Assembly (NCBI GenBank): GCA_030624785.1
Contig: JAUXJK010000175.1
Location: 1 to 5,175, forward strand
Direction of reading: 5' to 3'
DNA: 5,175 bases
Source: Actinomycetes bacterium
Lineage (GTDB): Bacteria > Actinomycetota > Thermoleophilia > Gaiellales > Gaiellaceae
The position numbers and the translations under genes were made by a program. Below, in pieces: positions 1 through 5,175 of the stretch (the first letter of the stretch is position 1; each line of letters starts with the position of its first letter). The notes under the pieces are model-generated. The model ran no database searches. It was given only the letters and a program-made list of their open reading frames with translations, and was not told the origin of the DNA.

Positions 1-816
1 GGGATCCAGGTACTTCAGGATCGCTATGCTGGAGCCGGTGATCTGGGTGTCGAGTTCTGGCCGCGCAGCCGCCCCCCCGAACTCGAGGCCGAAGCCGCCC
101 ACCGAGCAATCGTTCTGGCCGGGCTCGCCAATGCACCGCTCTACATCGTTCATGTCTCGAGCGCGCTCACGGTTGAAGAGATCGCCCACGGGCGTGCGCG
201 CGGCCAGCAAGTCTACGGCGAAACGTGCCCCCACTACCTCGTGCTGGATGAGAGCCGCTACCTGCAGGACGACGGCGCGAAATGGGTAATGGCGCCACCG
301 CTGCGAGCAACGTCGAACCAGGAGCCGCTCTGGCGAGCGCTCGCGACCGGCACGTTGCAGACGGTTGCAACCGACCACTCAGCCTGGCCGCTGAAGGATT
401 TCAAAGACCAGAGCCTCGACGACTTCCGCTACATGATTCAGGGAGCACCCGGAATCGAAGAGCGGCCATCGATCCTCTACACGTACGGAGTCGAAGCCGG
501 ACGGCTGAACCTGAACCGTTTCGTCGACGTGCTGTCGACCAGCCCGGCGAAGCTCTTCGGTCTGTACCCACGTAAGGGCGACATCGCGGTGGGCTCGGAT
601 GCGGACATCGTGATCTGGGATCCGTCTGTCAAGCGCACGCTCGGTGTCGACCAGATCCATGGCAACACCGACTACTCGACATTTGAAGGCATCGACGTCA
701 CGGGTGAACCTGCGCTCGTCATGTCACGTGGCCGCACGATCGTGCGGAACCGAGACTTCGTCGGCACGACGGGCGGCGGCGAGTTCCTGCGACGAGAAAC
801 GTTTTCGGCTCCCTGA
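1..816 (+). CDS. Dihydropyrimidinase / D-hydantoinase family cyclic amidohydrolase, C-terminal part (5' end cut by window edge)
   Basis: Zinc-dependent amidohydrolase (TIM-barrel superfamily) that hydrolyses the ring of dihydropyrimidines or 5-substituted hydantoins to N-carbamoyl amino acids in the cytosol. The frame is open from base 1, giving 271 residues; family members have about 460, so roughly the first 190 residues are missing, including the HxH pair, the carboxylated lysine and the HAEN histidine. Seen in fragment numbering: YIVHVSS with metal-ligand His51; GETCPHYLVLD (72-83); the family block WVMAPPLR (95-102); VATDHS with catalytic/metal Asp125; GAPGIEER in the substrate loop; then SPAKLFGLYPRKG and GSDADIVIWDP, the C-terminal beta-sandwich return. 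The 74-residue spacing from His51 to Asp125 is close to the H239-D315 spacing of characterised hydantoinases. Most of the sequence says dihydropyrimidinase, but CPHYL is more like allantoinases and dihydroorotases than the usual CPQYL, so the substrate is open. An iron-sulfur protein gene follows 44 bases downstream on the same strand. The family call is firm; the exact substrate is not. Confidence 0.93.
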   Translation, partial: GIQVLQDRYAGAGDLGVEFWPRSRPPELEAEAAHRAIVLAGLANAPLYIVHVSSALTVEEIAHGRARGQQVYGETCPHYLVLDESRYLQDDGAKWVMAPPLRATSNQEPLWRALATGTLQTVATDHSAWPLKDFKDQSLDDFRYMIQGAPGIEERPSILYTYGVEAGRLNLNRFVDVLSTSPAKLFGLYPRKGDIAVGSDADIVIWDPSVKRTLGVDQIHGNTDYSTFEGIDVTGEPALVMSRGRTIVRNRDFVGTTGGGEFLRRETFSAP

Positions 817-860
817 GCCCACCAAGTAGGCTGAAGCGGCCGGCTAACAACCACTAGGCG

Positions 861-1529
861 ATGGGGGAAGTTGTGAGCGAGCAGAAGGTCTTCGAGTTCA
901 AGGGCGGGAAGGTCGACGTCACGTGGGACGGTCGATTCTGCATTCACGTGGGCGAGTGCACGCGAGCAGAGGGCGCTCTGTTTGAGTCGGGTCGTAAGCC
1001 CTGGTGCAACCCCGACGAGACGACGGTCGATGCCATCGCTGATGTGGTCGAGCGATGCCCGACCGGGGCTCTCACCATCACACGCCGCGACGACTCCAGC
1101 ACTGAAGCGGCGCCCTCACAGAACACCGTGGCCGTGTCGAACCAGGGTCCCCTCTACGTCAGCGGAGACCTCGAGATCGAAGGATGCCCCGACGACGCCC
1201 CCTCAGTGGCATTCCGCGCCGCGCTCTGTCGCTGCGGCCAATCCAAGAACAAGCCGTTTTGCGACAACAGCCATGAGGAGGACGCAGAGTTCACCGATCG
1301 CGGAGCAGTAGGACAAGCGGGCGAGCCGCTCGACGCTACTGGCGGCAAGCTCGTGATCAAGAGTGCTGAGAACGGCCCCCTACTCCTCCAGGGAAACGTC
1401 ACGATCGTCGCGGGCAGTGGCCGCGAGGCATGGCATGGCACGAAAGCAGCCCTCTGTAGATGTGGTGCTTCGACCAACAAGCCATTCTGCGACGGCACGC
1501 ACACGGCCGTCGGCTTCCAAGCCGACTGA
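861..1529 (+). CDS. Iron-sulfur protein with N-terminal Fer4_19-type domain and two CDGSH domains
   Basis: Predicted soluble redox or cluster-carrier protein of 222 residues, with no signal peptide or membrane segment. Residues about 17-75 match the divergent 4Fe-4S mono-cluster (YjdI-like, Fer4_19) domain: CIHVGEC (Cys27, Cys33), KPWCNPDE (Cys49) and ERCPTGAL (Cys66). Two CDGSH (mitoNEET-type 2Fe-2S) motifs follow. The first has Cys123, Cys125, Cys134, His138, with CDNSH in place of CDGSH; the second has Cys199, Cys201, Cys210, His214, with CDGTH. The 3Cys-1His ligand sets are complete in both. The two halves align without gaps at a 76-residue offset, so they are a tandem duplication; two CDGSH motifs in one chain resemble the CISD3/Miner2 class. 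Start is uncertain: ATG 861 has almost no ribosome binding site, while GTG 873 (giving MSEQKVFEFKGG) follows GGGGGA at 863-868. Either start keeps all domains. It probably shares a transcript with the amidohydrolase 44 bases upstream. Partners and physiological role cannot be told from sequence. Confidence 0.93.
   Translation: MGEVVSEQKVFEFKGGKVDVTWDGRFCIHVGECTRAEGALFESGRKPWCNPDETTVDAIADVVERCPTGALTITRRDDSSTEAAPSQNTVAVSNQGPLYVSGDLEIEGCPDDAPSVAFRAALCRCGQSKNKPFCDNSHEEDAEFTDRGAVGQAGEPLDATGGKLVIKSAENGPLLLQGNVTIVAGSGREAWHGTKAALCRCGASTNKPFCDGTHTAVGFQAD
1509..1526. terminator. Perfect 8-bp hairpin at the 3' end of the iron-sulfur gene (possible U-less terminator)
   Basis: GTCGGCTT and AAGCCGAC are exact reverse complements separated by CC (in practice a 7-bp stem with a TCCA loop). 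The hairpin covers the last codons just before the TGA at 1527. No T-run follows on either strand, so it is not a classic intrinsic terminator. Its place at the junction of convergent genes makes a role in ending or blocking transcription, or in protecting mRNA 3' ends, plausible. Chance in GC-rich coding sequence is also possible. Confidence 0.35.
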
Positions 1530-1538
1530 GCTAACTGC

Positions 1539-1554
1539 GAGCCAACCTCGGCTC
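1539..1554. terminator. Weak hairpin in the convergent intergenic gap
   Basis: GAGCC pairs with GGCTC across a 6-base loop, in the 45-base gap between the stops of the converging iron-sulfur gene (1529) and allantoinase gene (1575). It sits 12 bases after the stronger hairpin at 1509-1526. There is no T-tract, so support comes from position and pairing only; it could serve both strands. Confidence 0.25.
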
Positions 1555-1574
1555 TCACTCACGGACGACCCTCG

Positions 1575-2486
1575 TCAGCCGTTGAACGGGTGCTGCTCGC
1601 GCCAGTGGTTGGCGATGTCGATGCCGCGCGCCAACCAGACGCGGTCGTGGCTCTGGACGTGCTCGACAAACCGTTTAAGCGCACCGATCCGCCCGGGACG
1701 ACCAACGAGCCGACAGTGGAGGCCGATCGCCATCATCCTCGGGGTCTCGGATCCTTCCTCGTAGAGCGCATCGAACGCATCGCGCGCATAGGCGAAGAAC
1801 GGCTCGCCCCAGTCGAATCCCGGTGCCGTCGCGAATCGGTGGTCATTAACGTCCGCGGTGTACGGAAGCATCAGGAGAGGATTCCCCGACTCCACGACCC
1901 AGTACGGCAGCTCGTCCGCATAGGTGTCCTGGCTGTAGACGAACCCGCCCTCCTCGGCGATCAGCCTGACGGTGTTTTCACTACGGCGCCCGAGAAAATG
2001 TCCGAGCGGCCGTGAGCCGGCCACGCGTGTCTGCGTCTCGATTGACATGCGAATGTGCTCGCGCTCGATGTCCTCGGGCATGCCGTGATGATCGATCCAT
2101 CGGTACCCGTGACATGAGATTTCCCAGCCTGCCTCGACCATCTCCTTGACCGCTCCTGGATTTCTCTCGAGCGCCATCGACACGCCGTTCACGGTGATGG
2201 GTACTCCGCGCTCGGTGAACAGTCGGTGTAGCCGCCAGAAGCCGACGCGACTCCCGTACTCGTACATGGATTCGACGGGCAGGTAGCGCTCGCCTTCACG
2301 AGGCATCGCGAAGCCGAACTCGGTCAGCAGAGATTCGGACGCGGGATCGCCATGAAGAATCGTGTTCTCGGCGCCCTCTTCGTAGTTGATCACGAACTGG
2401 ACGGCCACACGGGCGTCGCCGGGCCAGGCGGCATGGGGTGGCGTGCGTCCGTAGCCGACCATGTCGCGGGGGTAGGTCTCCGCCAT
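1575..2486 (-). CDS. puuE: PuuE-type allantoinase (polysaccharide deacetylase family)
   Basis: Predicted metal-independent allantoinase that opens the hydantoin ring of allantoin to allantoate in purine (urate) catabolism, in the cytosol. It has 303 residues, close to the roughly 305-310 of known PuuE proteins. Seen: N-terminal YPRDMVGYGRTPPHAAWPG (5-23), followed by NYEEGAEN (34-41), where true NodB deacetylases carry the metal-binding TFDDG motif; YEYGSRVGFWR (75-85); SCHGYRW (124-130) with His126 in the position of the NodB histidine motif; GRRSENT (166-172); SQDTYADELPYW (185-196); and LHCRLVGRPGR near the C-terminus. Loss of the catalytic aspartates with retention of the fold and these motifs is the PuuE pattern rather than that of a sugar deacetylase. 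ATG at 2486 is well supported by AGGAGGAG six bases upstream. It is the last gene of the probable operon, 35 bases after the RNB nuclease gene. No uricase, HIU hydrolase or OHCU decarboxylase gene is in the window, so the pathway assignment rests on this protein. Some PuuE relatives act on other ureides. Confidence 0.9.
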   Translation of the reverse strand: MAETYPRDMVGYGRTPPHAAWPGDARVAVQFVINYEEGAENTILHGDPASESLLTEFGFAMPREGERYLPVESMYEYGSRVGFWRLHRLFTERGVPITVNGVSMALERNPGAVKEMVEAGWEISCHGYRWIDHHGMPEDIEREHIRMSIETQTRVAGSRPLGHFLGRRSENTVRLIAEEGGFVYSQDTYADELPYWVVESGNPLLMLPYTADVNDHRFATAPGFDWGEPFFAYARDAFDALYEEGSETPRMMAIGLHCRLVGRPGRIGALKRFVEHVQSHDRVWLARGIDIANHWREQHPFNG

Positions 2487-2492
2487 TGCGCG

Positions 2493-2500
2493 CTCCTCCT
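2493..2500 (-). promoter_or_regulatory. Strong Shine-Dalgarno site of the allantoinase gene
   Basis: On the minus strand this reads AGGAGGAG, six bases before the ATG at 2486. It fixes that start and suggests the allantoinase is translated independently rather than by coupling to the RNB gene, whose TAG stop lies at 2524-2522. Confidence 0.8.
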
Positions 2501-2521
2501 TGGAGTAGCTCCTGGTGGATC

Positions 2522-3958
2522 CTACGGGAGCAGCTCGAGCTCGACGCTGCGTGCATCGAGATCAACGGCCGCCACCCTAACCTGGACACGCGATCCGAGC
2601 TCGGCTTTCCCTTGCAACCTGGCTATCACGGCCGGCTCGCGCAGCTGAACGCGGACATCGTCGTCCCGCACGTCGACGACCTCGGCCGCGAACACCTGGC
2701 CGACACGATCACTGAGCACGACGGCCTCGACGAAATCGATGGTCGCCCTCTCGGCCGACCGGCTCCGGCGCTGGGCATCACCAAGTACCGACGGAAGCCC
2801 GGCGAGCCCCTCACGCGCCCATGCTGGCGGCTCGCGGCCCGCGGCGAGCGCCAGGACGACCTCGTTGGCATACCGATCTCCGACACGGCGCAGCGGCGCC
2901 GTGACATGCGCGTAGGGCGCAGCGATGGCCCCGTGAAAGTCGAGGGATGGCGGCTCTCCGTCGAACTCCACATAGCCGGCCCCTCTGAACACGGTCACGG
3001 CCTGCTGAAGAAATGCAGCCTCCTGCGGCGACGCACCACGTATCGAACGAAGACGCTCCGCGTAGGGCGTGTCATCGGCCCACTCGATTCCAAGTGCTCT
3101 CGCTATTCGTCGCAGACGCTCGATCTCGCGCTCGTCCGTCGCCGGCAACGTTCGAAGGAATCCGACGCCGCCGTCAAGCATCAGCTGCGCGGCCGCCATC
3201 CCGCAAAGCAACGAAACCTGCGCGTTCCACCCTTCAATCGGAAGCGAGCTGTCGTAGACCAGCTCATAGCCGCCCGCTCCACGGACCACCTCCTGCGAGG
3301 GCAGGTGCAGGCTTACCGCGCCTCGCTGACGCTCGAGCTCCTGGCGCAGCTCACCAATGGACTGGAGCAGGGCGAGGGACTCATCCGCCAGGCCTCCATC
3401 GATGCGAGCCTGGGCTTCGACATATGACAGCGCTTCTCTACTGCGGACGAGCGCGCGTTCAACGTGGACTCGATCGGGCTGACCATCCGCGTCGAGATCG
3501 ATCTGCCAGAGGATCGCCTGGCGATCCTGCCCGGGCAGCAGGCTCGCCGCGCCCTCGCTCAGCACCTCGGGATGCAACGATGCCCGGACGTCCGGAAAAT
3601 ACAACGTGACGCCGCGGCGACGTGCGGCACCGGCAATTGGATCGCTCTCTGAGACGAAGCCGGCGAGGTCAGCGATCGCGTAGTAGACGCGAATGCCCGA
3701 TTCGAGCCGTTCAGCCGCATACGCCTGGTCGAGATCCATGCTGCCGGCCGGATCGATGGTCACAAAGGGAATCTCGCGCGCGTCGCGCGGCTCAGGGCCG
3801 CCGCCCGCGGGCACGTTGGGCCCACGCTCGGCAAGAGCGGCAGCCGCAGTGGCTGCGTCCTCGGGAAACTCGACACTCACGCGGAGCTCGTGCCGAATGC
3901 GCGCGAACCCGCGCTCGAAAACGGCGTCGGTCGGGCAGCGAGGACAGCGCAGCCGCAT
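2522..3958 (-). CDS. RNB-domain ribonuclease (RNase II/R family), short form
   Basis: Predicted processive 3'-to-5' exoribonuclease that degrades RNA in the cytosol. It has 478 residues, shorter than E. coli RNase II (644) or RNase R (over 800), because the N-terminal cold-shock domains are essentially absent: the RNB region starts at about residue 60. Seen: FVTIDPAGSMDLDQA (65-79) with acidic residues Asp69, Asp75 and Asp77; VYYAIADLAGFV; YFPDVRASLHPEVLSEGAASL; and the C-terminal active-site block HVTAPLRRVGDRY (from about 351), whose Arg pair (357-358) corresponds to the PIRR arginine region of RNase II. The fourth RNase II aspartate (D210) is Gln78 here. Residues about 415-478 form a beta-rich S1/OB-like tail. 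The short N-terminus includes CPRC (5-8), a lone CxxC pair. The ATG at 3958 lies 6 bases after the hisC stop and is preceded by GTAGGTAG, so translation is probably coupled. The family is certain; the specific RNA targets are unknown. Confidence 0.92.
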   Translation of the reverse strand: MRLRCPRCPTDAVFERGFARIRHELRVSVEFPEDAATAAAALAERGPNVPAGGGPEPRDAREIPFVTIDPAGSMDLDQAYAAERLESGIRVYYAIADLAGFVSESDPIAGAARRRGVTLYFPDVRASLHPEVLSEGAASLLPGQDRQAILWQIDLDADGQPDRVHVERALVRSREALSYVEAQARIDGGLADESLALLQSIGELRQELERQRGAVSLHLPSQEVVRGAGGYELVYDSSLPIEGWNAQVSLLCGMAAAQLMLDGGVGFLRTLPATDEREIERLRRIARALGIEWADDTPYAERLRSIRGASPQEAAFLQQAVTVFRGAGYVEFDGEPPSLDFHGAIAAPYAHVTAPLRRVGDRYANEVVLALAAGREPPAWAREGLAGLPSVLGDAQRRSRSAERATIDFVEAVVLSDRVGQVFAAEVVDVRDDDVRVQLREPAVIARLQGKAELGSRVQVRVAAVDLDARSVELELLP

Positions 3959-3960
3959 AG

Positions 3961-3968
3961 CTACCTAC
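3961..3968 (-). promoter_or_regulatory. Ribosome binding site of the RNB gene overlapping the hisC stop
   Basis: The minus strand reads GTAGGTAG two bases before the ATG at 3958, a partial Shine-Dalgarno (AGGT core). The TAG stop of the upstream aminotransferase (3967-3965) lies inside it. This arrangement suits ribosomes that terminate and restart, and so translational coupling of the two genes. Confidence 0.5.
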
Positions 3969-5080
3969 GCAGCGAGGATGCGCTTCGCGGCGCGTAGGAG
4001 CGCCGCGACCTCGTCGTCGGTGCCGATCGTGATTCGGAGGTAGCGCCGCAGGCGTTGCCCGGCGAACCACCGCACCAGAATGCGCCGCTCACGGAGCTCC
4101 TTGAACCAGTCCTCGGCCGACAAGGCGGGCGGTTCGACGAACAGAAAGTTCGTCTGACTCGGCAGAACCCGAAACCCCAACACTTCGAGGCTGGATGCAA
4201 GCGCATCACGACTGGTACGGATGCGTGCGATGCTCTCCCTGTAATAGGCACGATCGCTGAGCGTCGCCAGGGCGGCGACCTGCCCAAGGCCGTTGACGCT
4301 GTAGCTATCGCGCACCTTGGCGAGCTCCGCGATCAGATCGGCGTGAGCGACCGCGTAGCCGATTCGCTGGAAACAGAGTGAGTAGGCCTTCGAGAATGTC
4401 CGAAGGATCACGACGTTGCGAAGCTCGCTCGCGAGATCGAGAGCGTTCTCGTCGGCGAAATCGGCGTAGGCCTCGTCGAGTACGACGACTCCATCCGTGG
4501 CCTTGCACAGCCGACGCAGCTCGGATGTCCTGTAGCCACGGCCACTCGGCGCATTCGGCGTTGTCACCAGGGAAAGCGCAGCTCGGGGCTCCCAGCCGCT
4601 ACCAGAGCTATCCGCGCCGGGCGTCGGCAGACCAAAGTCGGTGTCGAGTCGCACTGCGTGCCTGCGGGCTCCGTGAGTCTCGGCAAGCACGGGATAAAGC
4701 GAATAGCTTGGGTCGAAATACTGAACGGTGGCCGCACCCCGTCGTGTAGCCGCGACCGACCTGAGCGGTTCGACGCAGGCGCGGATGCAAACCGCGAGCA
4801 GCTCGTCCGAGCCGTTCCCGACGAGAATATTCTCAGGCTCGCATTGATGCAGCTTGGCGAGACGTGTACGCAGTCGCGTTGCAGCCGGGTCTGGATACAG
4901 GCGCAGACGGCCGTCGACGGCCTCGCGCGTGGCCGCAAGCACCTTCGGAGACGGCGGATAGGGATTCTCGTTTGTGTTGAGCTTGATCAGCCGTTTGCGG
5001 GCCGGTTGCTCACCGGGCACGTACCCGGCCATCCGACGAACGGACGGACGAACAAGCTCGGCTACCCGACGTCGGCGCAT
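3965..5080 (-). CDS. hisC: Histidinol-phosphate aminotransferase (class I/II PLP aminotransferase)
   Basis: PLP-dependent enzyme of the HisC type, which interconverts imidazole-acetol phosphate and histidinol phosphate with glutamate/2-oxoglutarate in histidine synthesis; the cytosolic fold is aspartate-aminotransferase type I. It has 371 residues, near the usual 350-370. Seen: GYVPGEQP (19-26) and LNTNENPYPPSP (34-45), the HisC N-terminal signature; GNGSDELL (88-95); FDPSYSLYP (122-130); TPNAPSG (174-180, with Asn176); DEAYADF (202-208, with Asp202); TFSKAYSL with the Schiff-base Lys231; Arg239; NFLFVEPP; and RYLRITIG near the C-terminus. Two points are unusual: CFQR replaces the common AGLR before the conserved Arg239, and residues about 106-118 form an Arg/Ala-rich insertion. 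The ATG at 5080 keeps the whole signature region; its Shine-Dalgarno is weak (GAGAA about 8 bases upstream). It is the first gene of the probable operon. No other his gene is visible, so another phosphorylated-amino-acid aminotransferase remains possible. Confidence 0.88.
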   Translation of the reverse strand: MRRRRVAELVRPSVRRMAGYVPGEQPARKRLIKLNTNENPYPPSPKVLAATREAVDGRLRLYPDPAATRLRTRLAKLHQCEPENILVGNGSDELLAVCIRACVEPLRSVAATRRGAATVQYFDPSYSLYPVLAETHGARRHAVRLDTDFGLPTPGADSSGSGWEPRAALSLVTTPNAPSGRGYRTSELRRLCKATDGVVVLDEAYADFADENALDLASELRNVVILRTFSKAYSLCFQRIGYAVAHADLIAELAKVRDSYSVNGLGQVAALATLSDRAYYRESIARIRTSRDALASSLEVLGFRVLPSQTNFLFVEPPALSAEDWFKELRERRILVRWFAGQRLRRYLRITIGTDDEVAALLRAAKRILAA

Positions 5081-5175
5081 CGACGCATTCTCGCACGACC
5101 AGAGATCCGGGCATCATCCGTTCGTACCGATGCACTCTCCCACTAGTGCCGACGCCGGACCAAGCGCCGCCCGCA
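5081..5175. other. Region upstream of hisC, no supported gene
   Basis: This stretch should hold the promoter and leader of the hisC-RNB-puuE operon, or the end of a further upstream gene. On the minus strand one frame is open from the edge to a TGA at 5116-5114. On the plus strand an ATG at 5130 opens a frame that runs off the edge without a ribosome binding site. Neither is long enough to judge. I found no convincing -35/-10 pair. Confidence 0.4.

Noticed and set aside
1575..2486. Reading this gene as a chitin/peptidoglycan (NodB) deacetylase
   Set aside because: The metal-binding TFDDG motif is replaced by NYEEG, there is no signal peptide, and the N-terminal and C-terminal blocks match the PuuE pattern.
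2884..2903. Perfect inverted repeat CACGGCGC-AGCG-GCGCCGTG
   Set aside because: It falls in the codons for the conserved TAPLRRV active-site block of the RNB gene, so protein constraint in GC-rich sequence explains it without a regulatory role.
2438..3427. A 329-codon open frame on the plus strand, antisense to the RNB and allantoinase genes
   Set aside because: It lies opposite clearly recognised genes, has no recognisable domain, and its Arg/His/Leu-rich composition is what the reverse of GC-rich codons gives. It is a shadow frame.
3013..3609. A 198-codon plus-strand open frame inside the RNB region
   Set aside because: Its low-complexity Arg/Ala/Pro composition is typical of an off-frame reading, and the minus strand has intact RNB motifs throughout.
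5130..5175. Possible start of a divergent plus-strand gene (ATG at 5130, open to the edge)
   Set aside because: Only 15 codons are visible, there is no Shine-Dalgarno site and no recognisable sequence, so it cannot be told from chance.
5114..5175. Possible 3' end of a gene upstream of hisC on the minus strand (TGA at 5116-5114)
   Set aside because: Only about 19 codons are open and a second minus-strand frame is open as well; nothing identifies a real protein end.

Overview
This is a GC-rich bacterial chromosomal window, densely coding, with short gaps and no sign of mobile DNA, CRISPR or RNA genes. The style of the proteins suggests a high-GC soil-type bacterium. A short RNB nuclease with a DLDQ catalytic motif, a PuuE-type allantoinase and a dihydropyrimidinase family member make a deep-branching actinobacterium (for example Thermoleophilia) a reasonable guess. 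That placement is inference from remembered family features, not a search result.

Layout. Two genes run on the + strand: the 3' part of a dihydropyrimidinase/D-hydantoinase-type cyclic amidohydrolase (1-816, cut by the left edge), then 44 bases later a three-cluster iron-sulfur protein (861-1529) with an N-terminal Fer4_19-type domain and two CDGSH domains. Three genes run on the - strand in the order hisC-type aminotransferase (5080-3965), RNB-domain ribonuclease (3958-2522) and PuuE-type allantoinase (2486-1575). Their gaps are only 6 and 35 bases, so they look like one operon. The two groups converge at about 1530-1574, where two hairpins without a U-tract may end transcription. The last 95 bases (5081-5175) lie upstream of hisC and hold no gene I can support.

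How the genes fit together. The window holds two unrelated hydrolases that open cyclic ureides: an amidohydrolase-fold enzyme for dihydropyrimidine/hydantoin rings, and a metal-independent NodB-fold enzyme for allantoin. Together they suggest use of purine and pyrimidine rings as nitrogen source. The iron-sulfur protein would be a small cytosolic redox or cluster-carrier protein; its link to the hydrolase is only adjacency. The HisC-RNB-PuuE operon mixes amino-acid biosynthesis, RNA turnover and purine-ring catabolism, and no shared pathway is obvious.

No clearly new system is visible. The points most worth checking are the exact 76-residue tandem repeat in the iron-sulfur protein, the mixed hisC-RNB-puuE operon, and the substrate specificity of the cut amidohydrolase, which carries an allantoinase-like ETCPHYL motif in an otherwise dihydropyrimidinase-like sequence.
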